NCBI GenBank assembly: GCA_947630355.1
Contig: CANRHJ010000056.1
Coordinates: forward strand, 1-11,261
DNA: 11,261 bases
Direction: 5' to 3'
Source of the DNA: Candidatus Gastranaerophilales bacterium
GTDB lineage: Bacteria > Cyanobacteriota > Vampirovibrionia > Gastranaerophilales > Gastranaerophilaceae
In this document: one piece after another, positions 1-5,849 of the stretch
Position numbering within the stretch: the first letter of the stretch is position 1
How the letters are laid out: every line of letters begins with the position of its first letter
Position numbers and translations under genes: made by a program
Notes under the pieces: model-generated
The model's input: the letters and a program-made list of their open reading frames with translations, nothing else
Told to the model about the DNA's origin: nothing
Database searches by the model: none

Positions 1-1153
1 CTTGTGTTTCTTCTAAAGGTGTTGTATTATCCTTTTGTCCCGGCATTCTGATACTTTGTATTCCCTTTGTGACAATAATATCATCGGGATTTAAACCTTC
101 TTCTACCACCCAGTTTTTATTAATTTCTTCACTTACTTTTATATCTTTTCTTACTACTTTATTATCGTTATCAACGCCCCATACATAATAGCCTTGTGCA
201 TCATCTAATGCCGCACTTTGAGGAATTAACATAACAGTTCTCGGTGCTTTTGATTTTACTATTACTTTTACAAAATCACCCGGAACCAATAATTCATCGG
301 CATTTTCAAATGTTGCTCTCAAACTTATTGTTCCCGTTGTTTCATTGACTTCATTATCAACAAATTCTATTTTGCCGGTTTCACCATATATGCTGCCGTC
401 AGCTAACTGAATTTTTACTTCCATATTGCTGAAATCTGCAGAGGAATCAAGTTTTCTGAATTTCAAAAACTCACTGCTTTTTAAATTAAAATATACATAA
501 ATAGGACTTATACTTACTATTCTTGCTAAAGGTCCGGATTGTGTATTAACCAGATTTCCTTCAGTTATAATGATTTTACCTATTTTCCCGTCAATAGGAG
601 ATTTTATTTTTGTGTAACTCAGATTTAATTTGGCATCGGCCAGTTGTGCTCTGGCAGAATCAAGTGCCGCGTAAGCTCTGTCTCTTGTTGCCAATGCTTC
701 ATCATAGTATGATTTACTTACATAATCTTTTTTTACAAGTTCTTGTGCTCTTGAAAGTTCTTTTTGAGCATTAGTGTATGAAGCCTGACTTTGTCTTACG
801 TTAGCCGCCGCATTGTTAACAGCTATCTGATATTGGTCGGGTTCTATTAAAAACAGAGTCTGTCCTTTTGATATTTTAGCGCCTTCATCAAAAAATCTTT
901 TCTGCAGCCATCCGTTTATTCTTGCTACAACATCTACCGTATATTTTGAATCTATTCTCCCTGCCGATTCCGATTCTGAATAAATTTCTTGTACAACAGG
1001 TTTCATTGTTTGTACTTCTTTTGGGGCATTCATAGCCTTTTGCTGCATATACCCCGCCACCATTCCTGATAATTGGTGCCATAATATAGGCGCAATTATT
1101 ATTACCACCAGCCATAATATCCATCTGTGTTTTTTATCTTTTAAGTATCCCAT
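1..1153 (-). CDS. RND efflux periplasmic adaptor (AcrA/HlyD family), C-terminus cut by window edge
   Basis: Periplasmic adaptor (membrane fusion protein) that would link an inner-membrane RND pump to an outer-membrane channel and help export drugs or other small molecules. My reading of the minus strand gives 384 uninterrupted codons from an ATG at 1153. A single N-terminal hydrophobic anchor lies at about residues 11-28, with no lipobox cysteine. The two lipoyl halves are near 70-107 and 178-213, the second with the typical IKSPIDGKIG motif. An Ala/Gln-rich alpha-helical hairpin (about 108-177) separates them. A beta-barrel domain (about 215-300) contains the usual LVPGDFVKV segment, and a membrane-proximal domain follows (about 305-370). 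Only a short tail should be missing. A good Shine-Dalgarno (AGAGGA) precedes the ATG and overlaps the stop of the marR-like gene 11 bp upstream, so the two are probably one operon. An RND pump gene would be expected next, outside the window. The substrate cannot be told. Confidence 0.93.
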   Translation of the reverse strand, partial: MGYLKDKKHRWILWLVVIIIAPILWHQLSGMVAGYMQQKAMNAPKEVQTMKPVVQEIYSESESAGRIDSKYTVDVVARINGWLQKRFFDEGAKISKGQTLFLIEPDQYQIAVNNAAANVRQSQASYTNAQKELSRAQELVKKDYVSKSYYDEALATRDRAYAALDSARAQLADAKLNLSYTKIKSPIDGKIGKIIITEGNLVNTQSGPLARIVSISPIYVYFNLKSSEFLKFRKLDSSADFSNMEVKIQLADGSIYGETGKIEFVDNEVNETTGTISLRATFENADELLVPGDFVKVIVKSKAPRTVMLIPQSAALDDAQGYYVWGVDNDNKVVRKDIKVSEEINKNWVVEEGLNPDDIIVTKGIQSIRMPGQKDNTTPLEETQ

Positions 1154-1164
1154 TGTATTTCCTC

Positions 1165-1599
1165 TTATATTATCTTTAAATTATCTCTAAATATACTTAC
1201 AGCCTTTATTAGTGCTTCTGTTTTTTCTTCCCCTAAGCTGTCCAGGGCTCTATATTCTATTTCTTTTGCCTTTTCTACGACTTTAGAAACATATTTTCTG
1301 CCTTCAGAGGTAAGTTTTATAACTTTATTTCGTTTATCTTTGTCGGACTCAACCAAAGGCTCTATTATATTTTGTTTAATTAAACTTTTTATTATTGCAT
1401 TAACAGTTTGTTTCGGTAAATAGGTGTATTGGGTTATTGTTTTTTGTGTACACTCTTTAGTTTCCAATATTATTGCCAAAACTTTTAAGCACGCATAAGT
1501 AAGCCCGCAGGACTTTGCATATTCATTGTAGACTCCGGATATTTCCACATGAAATTTAAACAACTGCTCCGATAATTCTTTTAGTTTCAGCTTATCCAT
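1165..1599 (-). CDS. MarR-family transcriptional repressor
   Basis: 144-residue winged-helix regulator, the normal MarR length, expected to act as a dimer in the cytoplasm and release DNA on binding a ligand. The N-terminal helix (about 1-30) suits dimerisation. The recognition helix is about 62-75 (LPKQTVNAIIKSL). The wing at 83-97 carries the family signature D-K-R-x-x-x-x-x-L-T-S-E-G, and C-terminal helices (about 101-144) complete the dimer interface. Cys31 and Cys50 are present, so redox sensing is possible but unproven. The start is supported by AGGGA five bases before the ATG. The gene lies directly upstream of the efflux adaptor (11-bp gap), the usual layout for a local repressor of an efflux operon. 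A strong promoter with a palindrome over the start site lies just upstream, suggesting autorepression. Family assignment is confident; target and inducer are inferred or unknown. Confidence 0.92.
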   Translation of the reverse strand: MDKLKLKELSEQLFKFHVEISGVYNEYAKSCGLTYACLKVLAIILETKECTQKTITQYTYLPKQTVNAIIKSLIKQNIIEPLVESDKDKRNKVIKLTSEGRKYVSKVVEKAKEIEYRALDSLGEEKTEALIKAVSIFRDNLKII

Positions 1600-1626
1600 A
1601 AATTTCCCTAATTAATAAAAATTTAC

Positions 1627-1642
1627 AGTCCGCTTATGGACT
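1627..1642 (-). promoter_or_regulatory. Candidate MarR operator (16-bp inverted repeat)
   Basis: Perfect inverted repeat with 5-bp arms, AGTCC-N6-GGACT. It begins immediately after the -10 hexamer of the marR promoter, so it covers the expected transcription start about 36 bases before the marR start codon. Length, symmetry and position are what is expected of a MarR-family operator. Binding by the neighbouring MarR protein is inferred. Confidence 0.65.
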
Positions 1643-1671
1643 ATTATGCTATAAAAAAAGTATTGTGTCAA
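1643..1671 (-). promoter_or_regulatory. Sigma70-type promoter of the marR-efflux operon
   Basis: On the minus strand, a consensus -35 TTGACA (1666-1671) is followed by a 17-bp spacer and a -10 CATAAT (1643-1648), one mismatch from TATAAT. The predicted start is near 1636, giving a leader of about 36 bases with a Shine-Dalgarno. This is the best promoter match in the window. Confidence 0.78.
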
Positions 1672-1781
1672 TTTTTTATCTAAAGTTAACATGAAAATTT
1701 TTTGTTTAAGATGCATTCATTTTTTTAATTTCAGTGCTTTTTGAATGACTTTAAGACTTTCAATATAGCAGATAAGTATAT

Positions 1782-2138
1782 TTATATTATTTTGTTATTT
1801 CCAAAAATTTCGGCTCCCTTTTGAGCTTGTTTTAAAATCCCGTAATAGAATTCCAGTTCATCATCGGTTGCTTCATTCAATATTTGCATAGATTTTATAT
1901 AAAAAGGGTTGTCGTTTGCTGATACTTTTTTTAAATTCAATCCTACTTTATCAACTTCCAAATCAAGAGCCGATAAAACCTTGCTTAATGTGGCAAAACT
2001 TGGCTTATAAGTACCCAATTCAAGCTTGGAAATATGTTTTTCATGCACCCCCGCCAGTTCTGCCAGTTGTTCTTGTGTTAAACCTCTAGCCTTTCTTATT
2101 TGTTTTAATTTTTTGCCAAAAGTGTTGTCATTAGTCAT
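1782..2138 (-). CDS. XRE/Cro-C1-type helix-turn-helix regulator
   Basis: Small single-domain DNA-binding regulator of 118 residues. The HTH_3/XRE domain spans about residues 7-62. The turn region reads LTQEQLAELAGVHEKHISKLE, the classic pattern of helices 2 and 3. The remaining 45 or so residues are polar and charged with a predicted helix (DDELEFYYGILKQAQKG) that may serve dimerisation. I chose the ATG at 2138 because it has an AGAGGT Shine-Dalgarno six bases upstream. The in-frame ATG at 2153, five codons earlier, has none. The gene is divergent from the autotransporter across 154 bp holding two inverted repeats, so it plausibly controls that gene and itself. It also lies upstream of marR on the same strand with no clear terminator between them, but marR has its own promoter. 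No toxin partner or phage gene is adjacent, so I see no sign of a toxin-antitoxin or prophage role. Confidence 0.88.
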   Translation of the reverse strand: MTNDNTFGKKLKQIRKARGLTQEQLAELAGVHEKHISKLELGTYKPSFATLSKVLSALDLEVDKVGLNLKKVSANDNPFYIKSMQILNEATDDELEFYYGILKQAQKGAEIFGNNKII

Positions 2139-2210
2139 ACCATAACCTCTCATATATTTTAAGAGGATATTAAAATAACTTTAACAACACACTCTGCTAT
2201 TTTTTAGTAT

Positions 2211-2232
2211 AAATATCAGATACTTGATATTT
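2211..2232. promoter_or_regulatory. 22-bp palindrome, candidate operator for the XRE regulator
   Basis: Perfect 8-bp arms, AAATATCA and TGATATTT, flank a 6-bp centre (GATACT). It overlaps the candidate -35 of the autotransporter promoter (2224-2229). On the minus strand it touches a TATACT hexamer (2206-2211) that could be a weak -10 for the XRE gene, although no good -35 is visible. Size and placement suit a Cro/C1-like dimer. The regulator that binds it is inferred from adjacency only. Confidence 0.55.
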
Positions 2233-2255
2233 TTTAAAACTTGTAATATTATAAT
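2224..2255 (+). promoter_or_regulatory. Candidate promoter of the autotransporter gene
   Basis: TTGATA (2224-2229) lies 17 bp before TATTAT (2247-2252). A perfect TATAAT (2250-2255) overlaps it at a less ideal 20-bp spacing. The predicted start near 2260 gives a leader of about 33 bases ending in GAAAGG, six bases before the ATG at 2293. The region is very AT-rich, so the exact hexamers are uncertain. Confidence 0.5.
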
Positions 2256-2277
2256 TTCATAAAATTAATTTACAAGT
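2239..2277. repeat. Inverted repeat flanking the autotransporter -10
   Basis: ACTTGTAA (2239-2246) and its exact reverse complement TTACAAGT (2270-2277) are 31 bp apart centre to centre, about three helical turns, and bracket the -10 region. A third ACTTG half-site lies in the upstream palindrome (2222-2226). The left arm is upstream of the predicted start, so it is not an RNA hairpin of that transcript. It looks more like paired protein-binding half-sites. Chance in AT-rich DNA cannot be excluded. Confidence 0.4.
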
Positions 2278-2292
2278 ATAGAAAGGTTTTGT

Positions 2293-5200
2293 ATGAAAAA
2301 GAGAAAAATACTTATTGCTATTATGTTAATGTGCATGACAAGTCAATATGCTCTATCTAAAGAAATTAATGAAGATTTCAATAGTGGAAATAAAAGTTTA
2401 AGTTTAACCGGAGAAAATACAGGCTCCATAACTAATTCAGGGACAGGGGATGTATCCGTTAGCACTAACGGGAATGGCAAGTTTACAGGTACATTAAAAA
2501 ACTCCGGCGGGGGTAAGTTTACAAATAAAGGCAAAGTAGCTACTGGTGAAACAGGTAAAATTGAAAACAGCAATGGTACTTTTAATAATGAAGGAAGTAT
2601 TACCGTTGATGCAGGGGGGGCATTAACTAATAGCGGAACACTTTTTAACAATAGCGGAAATATTACTGTAGAAGAAGGCGGTTTATTAGTTAATGAAAAA
2701 GGTAGTCTTTTTAGTAATGCTGATGGTGCAAATTTAACCAACAAAGGTGATTTTACCAATTCGGGCCTTTTAACAGGCGGTTTTGCAAATGAAGGATTAC
2801 TTAAAAATCTTAAAGACGGTACTATTTTTCTTATGAAAGATGATGTAGTTAATAATAGCGGGAATATTGACTCTGAAGGAACTATCTTAATTAATGAAGG
2901 AAGTACATTTACAAACACGGGGGACGGTAAAGTTTCAAGTTCAGGGCAATTTAGTAATTTAGGTAAATATGAAAGTGATACAGAGTTACTAAGCAGCGGT
3001 TATTTTACAAATGACGGAGAATTCACAGGCGGACTCATAAACGACGGCGGTACGGCAGCTAACAATGCCACAATGGATAAAGTTACAAACCAAAATGGCG
3101 GAGTGTTCGGTAATAATAAGAAATTGACAAGTGACGCAGAGAATAAAGACGGTGCAACCTTTAGAAATAAAGGAGAAATAGGTGGTAACGTCACTAACTC
3201 AAATAACGGCAATTTTGAAAACACGGGTACAATTGTCGGTAATGTAACAAATGACAATGCAACCTTTAATAATTCACAAAGTGCTAAATTAAATGGCAAT
3301 TTTGATAATAAAAACGGAGCCGTTTTCAATAACGAAAGCGACCTTGAAAATATAGTTACAAATGAAAGCGGAAGTATATTTAATAACAAAGGGAAAATAT
3401 ATAAACAAGTAAAAAACAAAAATGCTACCGTAAATAACGAGGGTCAATTTACTAACGGTATAAAATCACAAGGCGGTGTTGTAAATAACAGCAAAGATGC
3501 AAGTTTGGGAAGCACCGAATTAAGTGACGGTGCAACTGTTAATAATGCAGGAAACATGGGCAAAGTTACGGGTTCCGATTCAACCGTTAACAATTCAGGC
3601 AGCATAAACGGTGCAATAGAAGCAAATAATGGCGGCGGATTAACCGTAAATAACGATAAAAGCGGACAAATTACTAATGCAAAAATCAAAGGAGATGCAA
3701 CGGTTAATAACAGCGGTACAATGTCAAATGCAAATATAAGTGGAGGTGCAACAGTTAATAATCTCTCAGAAGGAACAATGAGTGGCAATACAAACGTTTC
3801 GAAAGGTTCAACCTTATTTAACGACGGAACTATTTCAAACGGTGTAATTCAAGTTGATAGCGAAAGTACACTTCACCTCGGCGCAAATTCCGATTTAAGC
3901 AGTTCAAGTGTTCAAATGCATGGTCATTTGGATTTAACAAACGGCAGTTTTGATAATTTATTAGGTAAAGCAATTGTAATGTACGGCGGCAGTTCAATTT
4001 CTTCGGATATAAGTTCAGCTACCGGCCAAACCGACGTTTTCAGCGGTATGGATATGGGCAGTATAACTCTTAAAGATTTCAATTTTATCCCGGATACTCT
4101 CGTTAGTAACGGTTTTATTTCAAAAGAAGAGTTAGAAAAAAACATGGGGTTACGAAAAGGTAATCTTAATATTGCAGGAGGAGTAAGCCATACGGAATTA
4201 TCACCGTTAAGGTGGTTAAACGCAACAAGTACTGAAAATGGTATCGGCTTTGCACCCACGGGTAACAGCTATAAAGATTTCAACCCGGCAGTAATGGCAG
4301 CACCCGTTGCAGCACAAATAGGCGGATATTTAAACCAGTTAAATTCATACGATGAAGCATTCCGCAATATGGATATGTATATGCTGATGACTAAATCTCA
4401 AAGACAAGCAATGAAAAACAGAAACAAATACGCGGCAGCTGATTCTAACCTCGTCTTTGACCCCACAAGTACACCATACGAAAACACATCAGCTTGGTTT
4501 AGACCTTATGCAACTTTTGAAAATGTACAGCTTAAAGGCGGACCTAAAGTTTCTAACGTAGCTTGGGGCTCTTTCTTCGGAGTTGACTCTGAACTTATAG
4601 ATTTAGGAAACGGATGGGATGGTATGTTCGGTGCATATGTAGGATATAACGGATCACATCAGGCATATGACGGTGTTGGTATTTATCAAAACGGTGCTAC
4701 ATTAGGGTTAGTAGGTATGGCATATAAAGATAACTACTTCGCAGGTTTAACAGCTAACGTTGGTTCTAATATAGCTAATGCAGATACATTATACGGAAGT
4801 GATGATTTTACATTATTAATGTCAGGGGTTGCAGCTAAGACAGGGTATAACTGGGAATTAGCTGACGGTAAATTTATTATCCAGCCTAACTATATGATGT
4901 CATATTCATTTGTTAATACATTTGATTATACAACCTCCTCAGGGATAAGAGTAAACGGTGACCCGTTGCATGCTATAGCATTTGAACCGGGAGTTAAATT
5001 TATTGGGAACTTAAATAACGGTTGGCAGCCTTATGCAGGAGTTAGTGTAGTATGGAATATTTTAGATAAAACACAATTCCAAGCAAGTGATGCAACACTA
5101 CCCGAGTTAAGTGTAAAACCGTTTGTTAAATACGGAGTAGGTATAAGAAAGACATGGGGAGAAAGGTTAGTCGGATTCTTCCAGACCTTCTTTACATCGG

Positions 5201-5310
5201 GCGGAAGAAACGGTGTAGGCTTGCAGGCTGGTGTCAGAATTACTTTAGGTAATGCTGAACCTAAACACGCTAACTCTACAGGCGAGAGAAAATACATAGC
5301 TAAGAAATAA
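2293..5310 (+). CDS. Autotransporter (type Va-like) surface protein with Asn-rich repeat passenger
   Basis: 1005-residue protein expected to be secreted through the Sec system and anchored in the outer membrane by its own barrel. The signal peptide is residues 1-22 (MKKRK, hydrophobic core, probable cleavage after ALS). The passenger, to about residue 650, is rich in Asn, Gly and Ser and built of short repeats with NN-x-G turns, consistent with a beta-solenoid. Residues about 660-732 form a linker with a helical stretch (FNPAVMAAPVAAQIG, then MTKSQRQAM at 699-707) that could thread the pore. The barrel runs from about 733 (SAWFRPYATFEN) to 986, with alternating aromatic and Gly strands and a last strand GVGLQAGVRITLG. 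A 19-residue charged tail then ends in KK instead of the usual terminal aromatic. The only Cys is in the signal peptide. The start has a GAAAGG Shine-Dalgarno. There is a G7 run at codons 107-110. The gene is transcribed alone, divergent from the XRE gene, with its own terminator. Adhesion is a plausible role but unproven. Confidence 0.88.
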   Translation: MKKRKILIAIMLMCMTSQYALSKEINEDFNSGNKSLSLTGENTGSITNSGTGDVSVSTNGNGKFTGTLKNSGGGKFTNKGKVATGETGKIENSNGTFNNEGSITVDAGGALTNSGTLFNNSGNITVEEGGLLVNEKGSLFSNADGANLTNKGDFTNSGLLTGGFANEGLLKNLKDGTIFLMKDDVVNNSGNIDSEGTILINEGSTFTNTGDGKVSSSGQFSNLGKYESDTELLSSGYFTNDGEFTGGLINDGGTAANNATMDKVTNQNGGVFGNNKKLTSDAENKDGATFRNKGEIGGNVTNSNNGNFENTGTIVGNVTNDNATFNNSQSAKLNGNFDNKNGAVFNNESDLENIVTNESGSIFNNKGKIYKQVKNKNATVNNEGQFTNGIKSQGGVVNNSKDASLGSTELSDGATVNNAGNMGKVTGSDSTVNNSGSINGAIEANNGGGLTVNNDKSGQITNAKIKGDATVNNSGTMSNANISGGATVNNLSEGTMSGNTNVSKGSTLFNDGTISNGVIQVDSESTLHLGANSDLSSSSVQMHGHLDLTNGSFDNLLGKAIVMYGGSSISSDISSATGQTDVFSGMDMGSITLKDFNFIPDTLVSNGFISKEELEKNMGLRKGNLNIAGGVSHTELSPLRWLNATSTENGIGFAPTGNSYKDFNPAVMAAPVAAQIGGYLNQLNSYDEAFRNMDMYMLMTKSQRQAMKNRNKYAAADSNLVFDPTSTPYENTSAWFRPYATFENVQLKGGPKVSNVAWGSFFGVDSELIDLGNGWDGMFGAYVGYNGSHQAYDGVGIYQNGATLGLVGMAYKDNYFAGLTANVGSNIANADTLYGSDDFTLLMSGVAAKTGYNWELADGKFIIQPNYMMSYSFVNTFDYTTSSGIRVNGDPLHAIAFEPGVKFIGNLNNGWQPYAGVSVVWNILDKTQFQASDATLPELSVKPFVKYGVGIRKTWGERLVGFFQTFFTSGGRNGVGLQAGVRITLGNAEPKHANSTGERKYIAKK
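2614..2620 (+). repeat. G7 homopolymer within the autotransporter gene
   Basis: Seven consecutive G occur in the GCA-GGG-GGG-GCA context, around codon 108, far upstream of the barrel. Shorter G5 runs lie nearby, at about 2510 and 2920. A slip of one base would truncate the protein before its barrel. Whether the tract varies cannot be seen from one sequence. Confidence 0.5.
3151..3867 (+). repeat. About 13 tandem degenerate 17-20-residue repeats in the autotransporter passenger
   Basis: Residues about 287-525 line up as consecutive units with a consensus near [AT]-[TV]-[FV]-N-N-x-G-x-[IM]-x-G-x-[IV]-x-N-x-x-G, for example GATFRNKGEIGGNVTNSNN, ATVNNSGTMSNANISGG and ATVNNLSEGTMSGN. The paired Asn at one fixed position per unit suggests an asparagine ladder in a beta-solenoid. 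DNA copies share short stretches such as GGTGCAAC-GTTAATAA but have diverged, so this is an old repeat and not a recent expansion. Upstream residues 40-286 look like the same repeat in looser form. Confidence 0.72.
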
Positions 5311-5339
5311 TAAATTTCTAAAATTTTCCAGATATAAAT

Positions 5340-5362
5340 GCCCCTTTTTAAAGGGGCTTTTT
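5340..5362 (+). terminator. Intrinsic terminator of the autotransporter gene
   Basis: The GC-rich hairpin GCCCCTT-TTTA-AAGGGGC (5340-5357) is followed by five T, starting 30 bp after the autotransporter stop. It lies between convergent genes. On the minus strand the hairpin is followed only by ATTTATAT, so any use as a terminator for the thioredoxin transcript would be weaker. Confidence 0.9.
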
Positions 5363-5369
5363 CATATAA

Positions 5370-5849
5370 TTAAATTTTTAATTTTGACCGTAATTTTTTA
5401 TGTTTTTCAAGTTCATTTTCAAAAAGTTCTTGGCTTATTGTTGCTGCGGTGCTTATCTGATATTCAAAATCCAAATCATTATCCTTTATAAATATTGTCG
5501 GAAATGCTGCTATATTATATTTATTTATAATATCCTGATTTTCGGCTTTATCACAATTTACTACGGTAAAATTAAATTCATTGTTATATTTTTTTGCAAT
5601 TTTACCGTAAATAGGCATAAATCTTCTGCAAAATCCGCACCAATCAACATAAAACATTATAACGGAAGGTTTCCCGCTTTGTGCTTCTTTTAAATCAGTT
5701 ATTTCTTCCGCAGGAATTTCTATCGGGGCGGATAGATTTGTTTGTGCTTGATATTGTGCTTCCGGTTTATGATTTATTAATATGTGTATACATATCAATA
5801 GTGCAACGGCTGCTGTTATGAATATGCCTAAAAATATTTTCTTTCTCAT
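5370..5849 (-). CDS. Membrane-anchored thioredoxin-like protein
   Basis: 159-residue thiol-disulfide protein. Residues 5-26 form one hydrophobic membrane anchor after MRKK, so the positive-inside rule places the thioredoxin domain outside the cytoplasmic membrane. A polar linker (27-60) leads to a thioredoxin fold with the active site W-C-G-F-C at 70-74 and the cis-proline at 117 (AAFPT). The CGFC pair differs from the CGPC of cytoplasmic thioredoxin. Layout and the WCxxCR context resemble cyanobacterial TxlA/HCF164-type anchored thioredoxins, which carry reducing power across a membrane; orthology is not established. Its ATG overlaps the glgC stop (ATGA) and has AAAGGAG seven bases upstream, so it is probably translationally coupled to glgC. 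A direct role on GlgC would need both in the same compartment, which the predicted topology argues against. Confidence 0.85.
   Translation of the reverse strand: MRKKIFLGIFITAAVALLICIHILINHKPEAQYQAQTNLSAPIEIPAEEITDLKEAQSGKPSVIMFYVDWCGFCRRFMPIYGKIAKKYNNEFNFTVVNCDKAENQDIINKYNIAAFPTIFIKDNDLDFEYQISTAATISQELFENELEKHKKLRSKLKI

Noticed and set aside
888..1124. 78-residue minus-strand frame
   Set aside because: It lies in another frame inside the efflux adaptor, whose own frame reads through without stops and matches its family end to end.
1700..1781. Possible terminator after the XRE gene
   Set aside because: The short complementary segments CATTCA and TGAATG are 22 bases apart in AT-rich DNA with no GC-rich stem followed by a T run; not a convincing terminator.
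2139..2153. Five-codon N-terminal extension of the XRE regulator from the ATG at 2153
   Set aside because: No Shine-Dalgarno before it, whereas AGAGGT sits properly before the ATG at 2138.
1782..2153. XRE gene as the antitoxin of a toxin-antitoxin pair or a prophage remnant
   Set aside because: No small toxin-like gene adjoins it on the same strand and no phage or integrase genes are in the window.
2293..2340. Lipoprotein signal at Cys14 of the autotransporter
   Set aside because: The residues before the Cys (MLM) do not form a lipobox, and a standard signal peptidase I site (ALS) follows.
2343..4259. Four long minus-strand open frames opposite the autotransporter (2343-2918, 3000-3419, 3444-3788, 3924-4259)
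   Set aside because: They arise because the Asn/Gly/Thr-rich sense codons rarely give stop codons on the complement. Their proteins are biased strings of Leu, Pro, Phe and Val with no domain, no good Shine-Dalgarno and no promoter.
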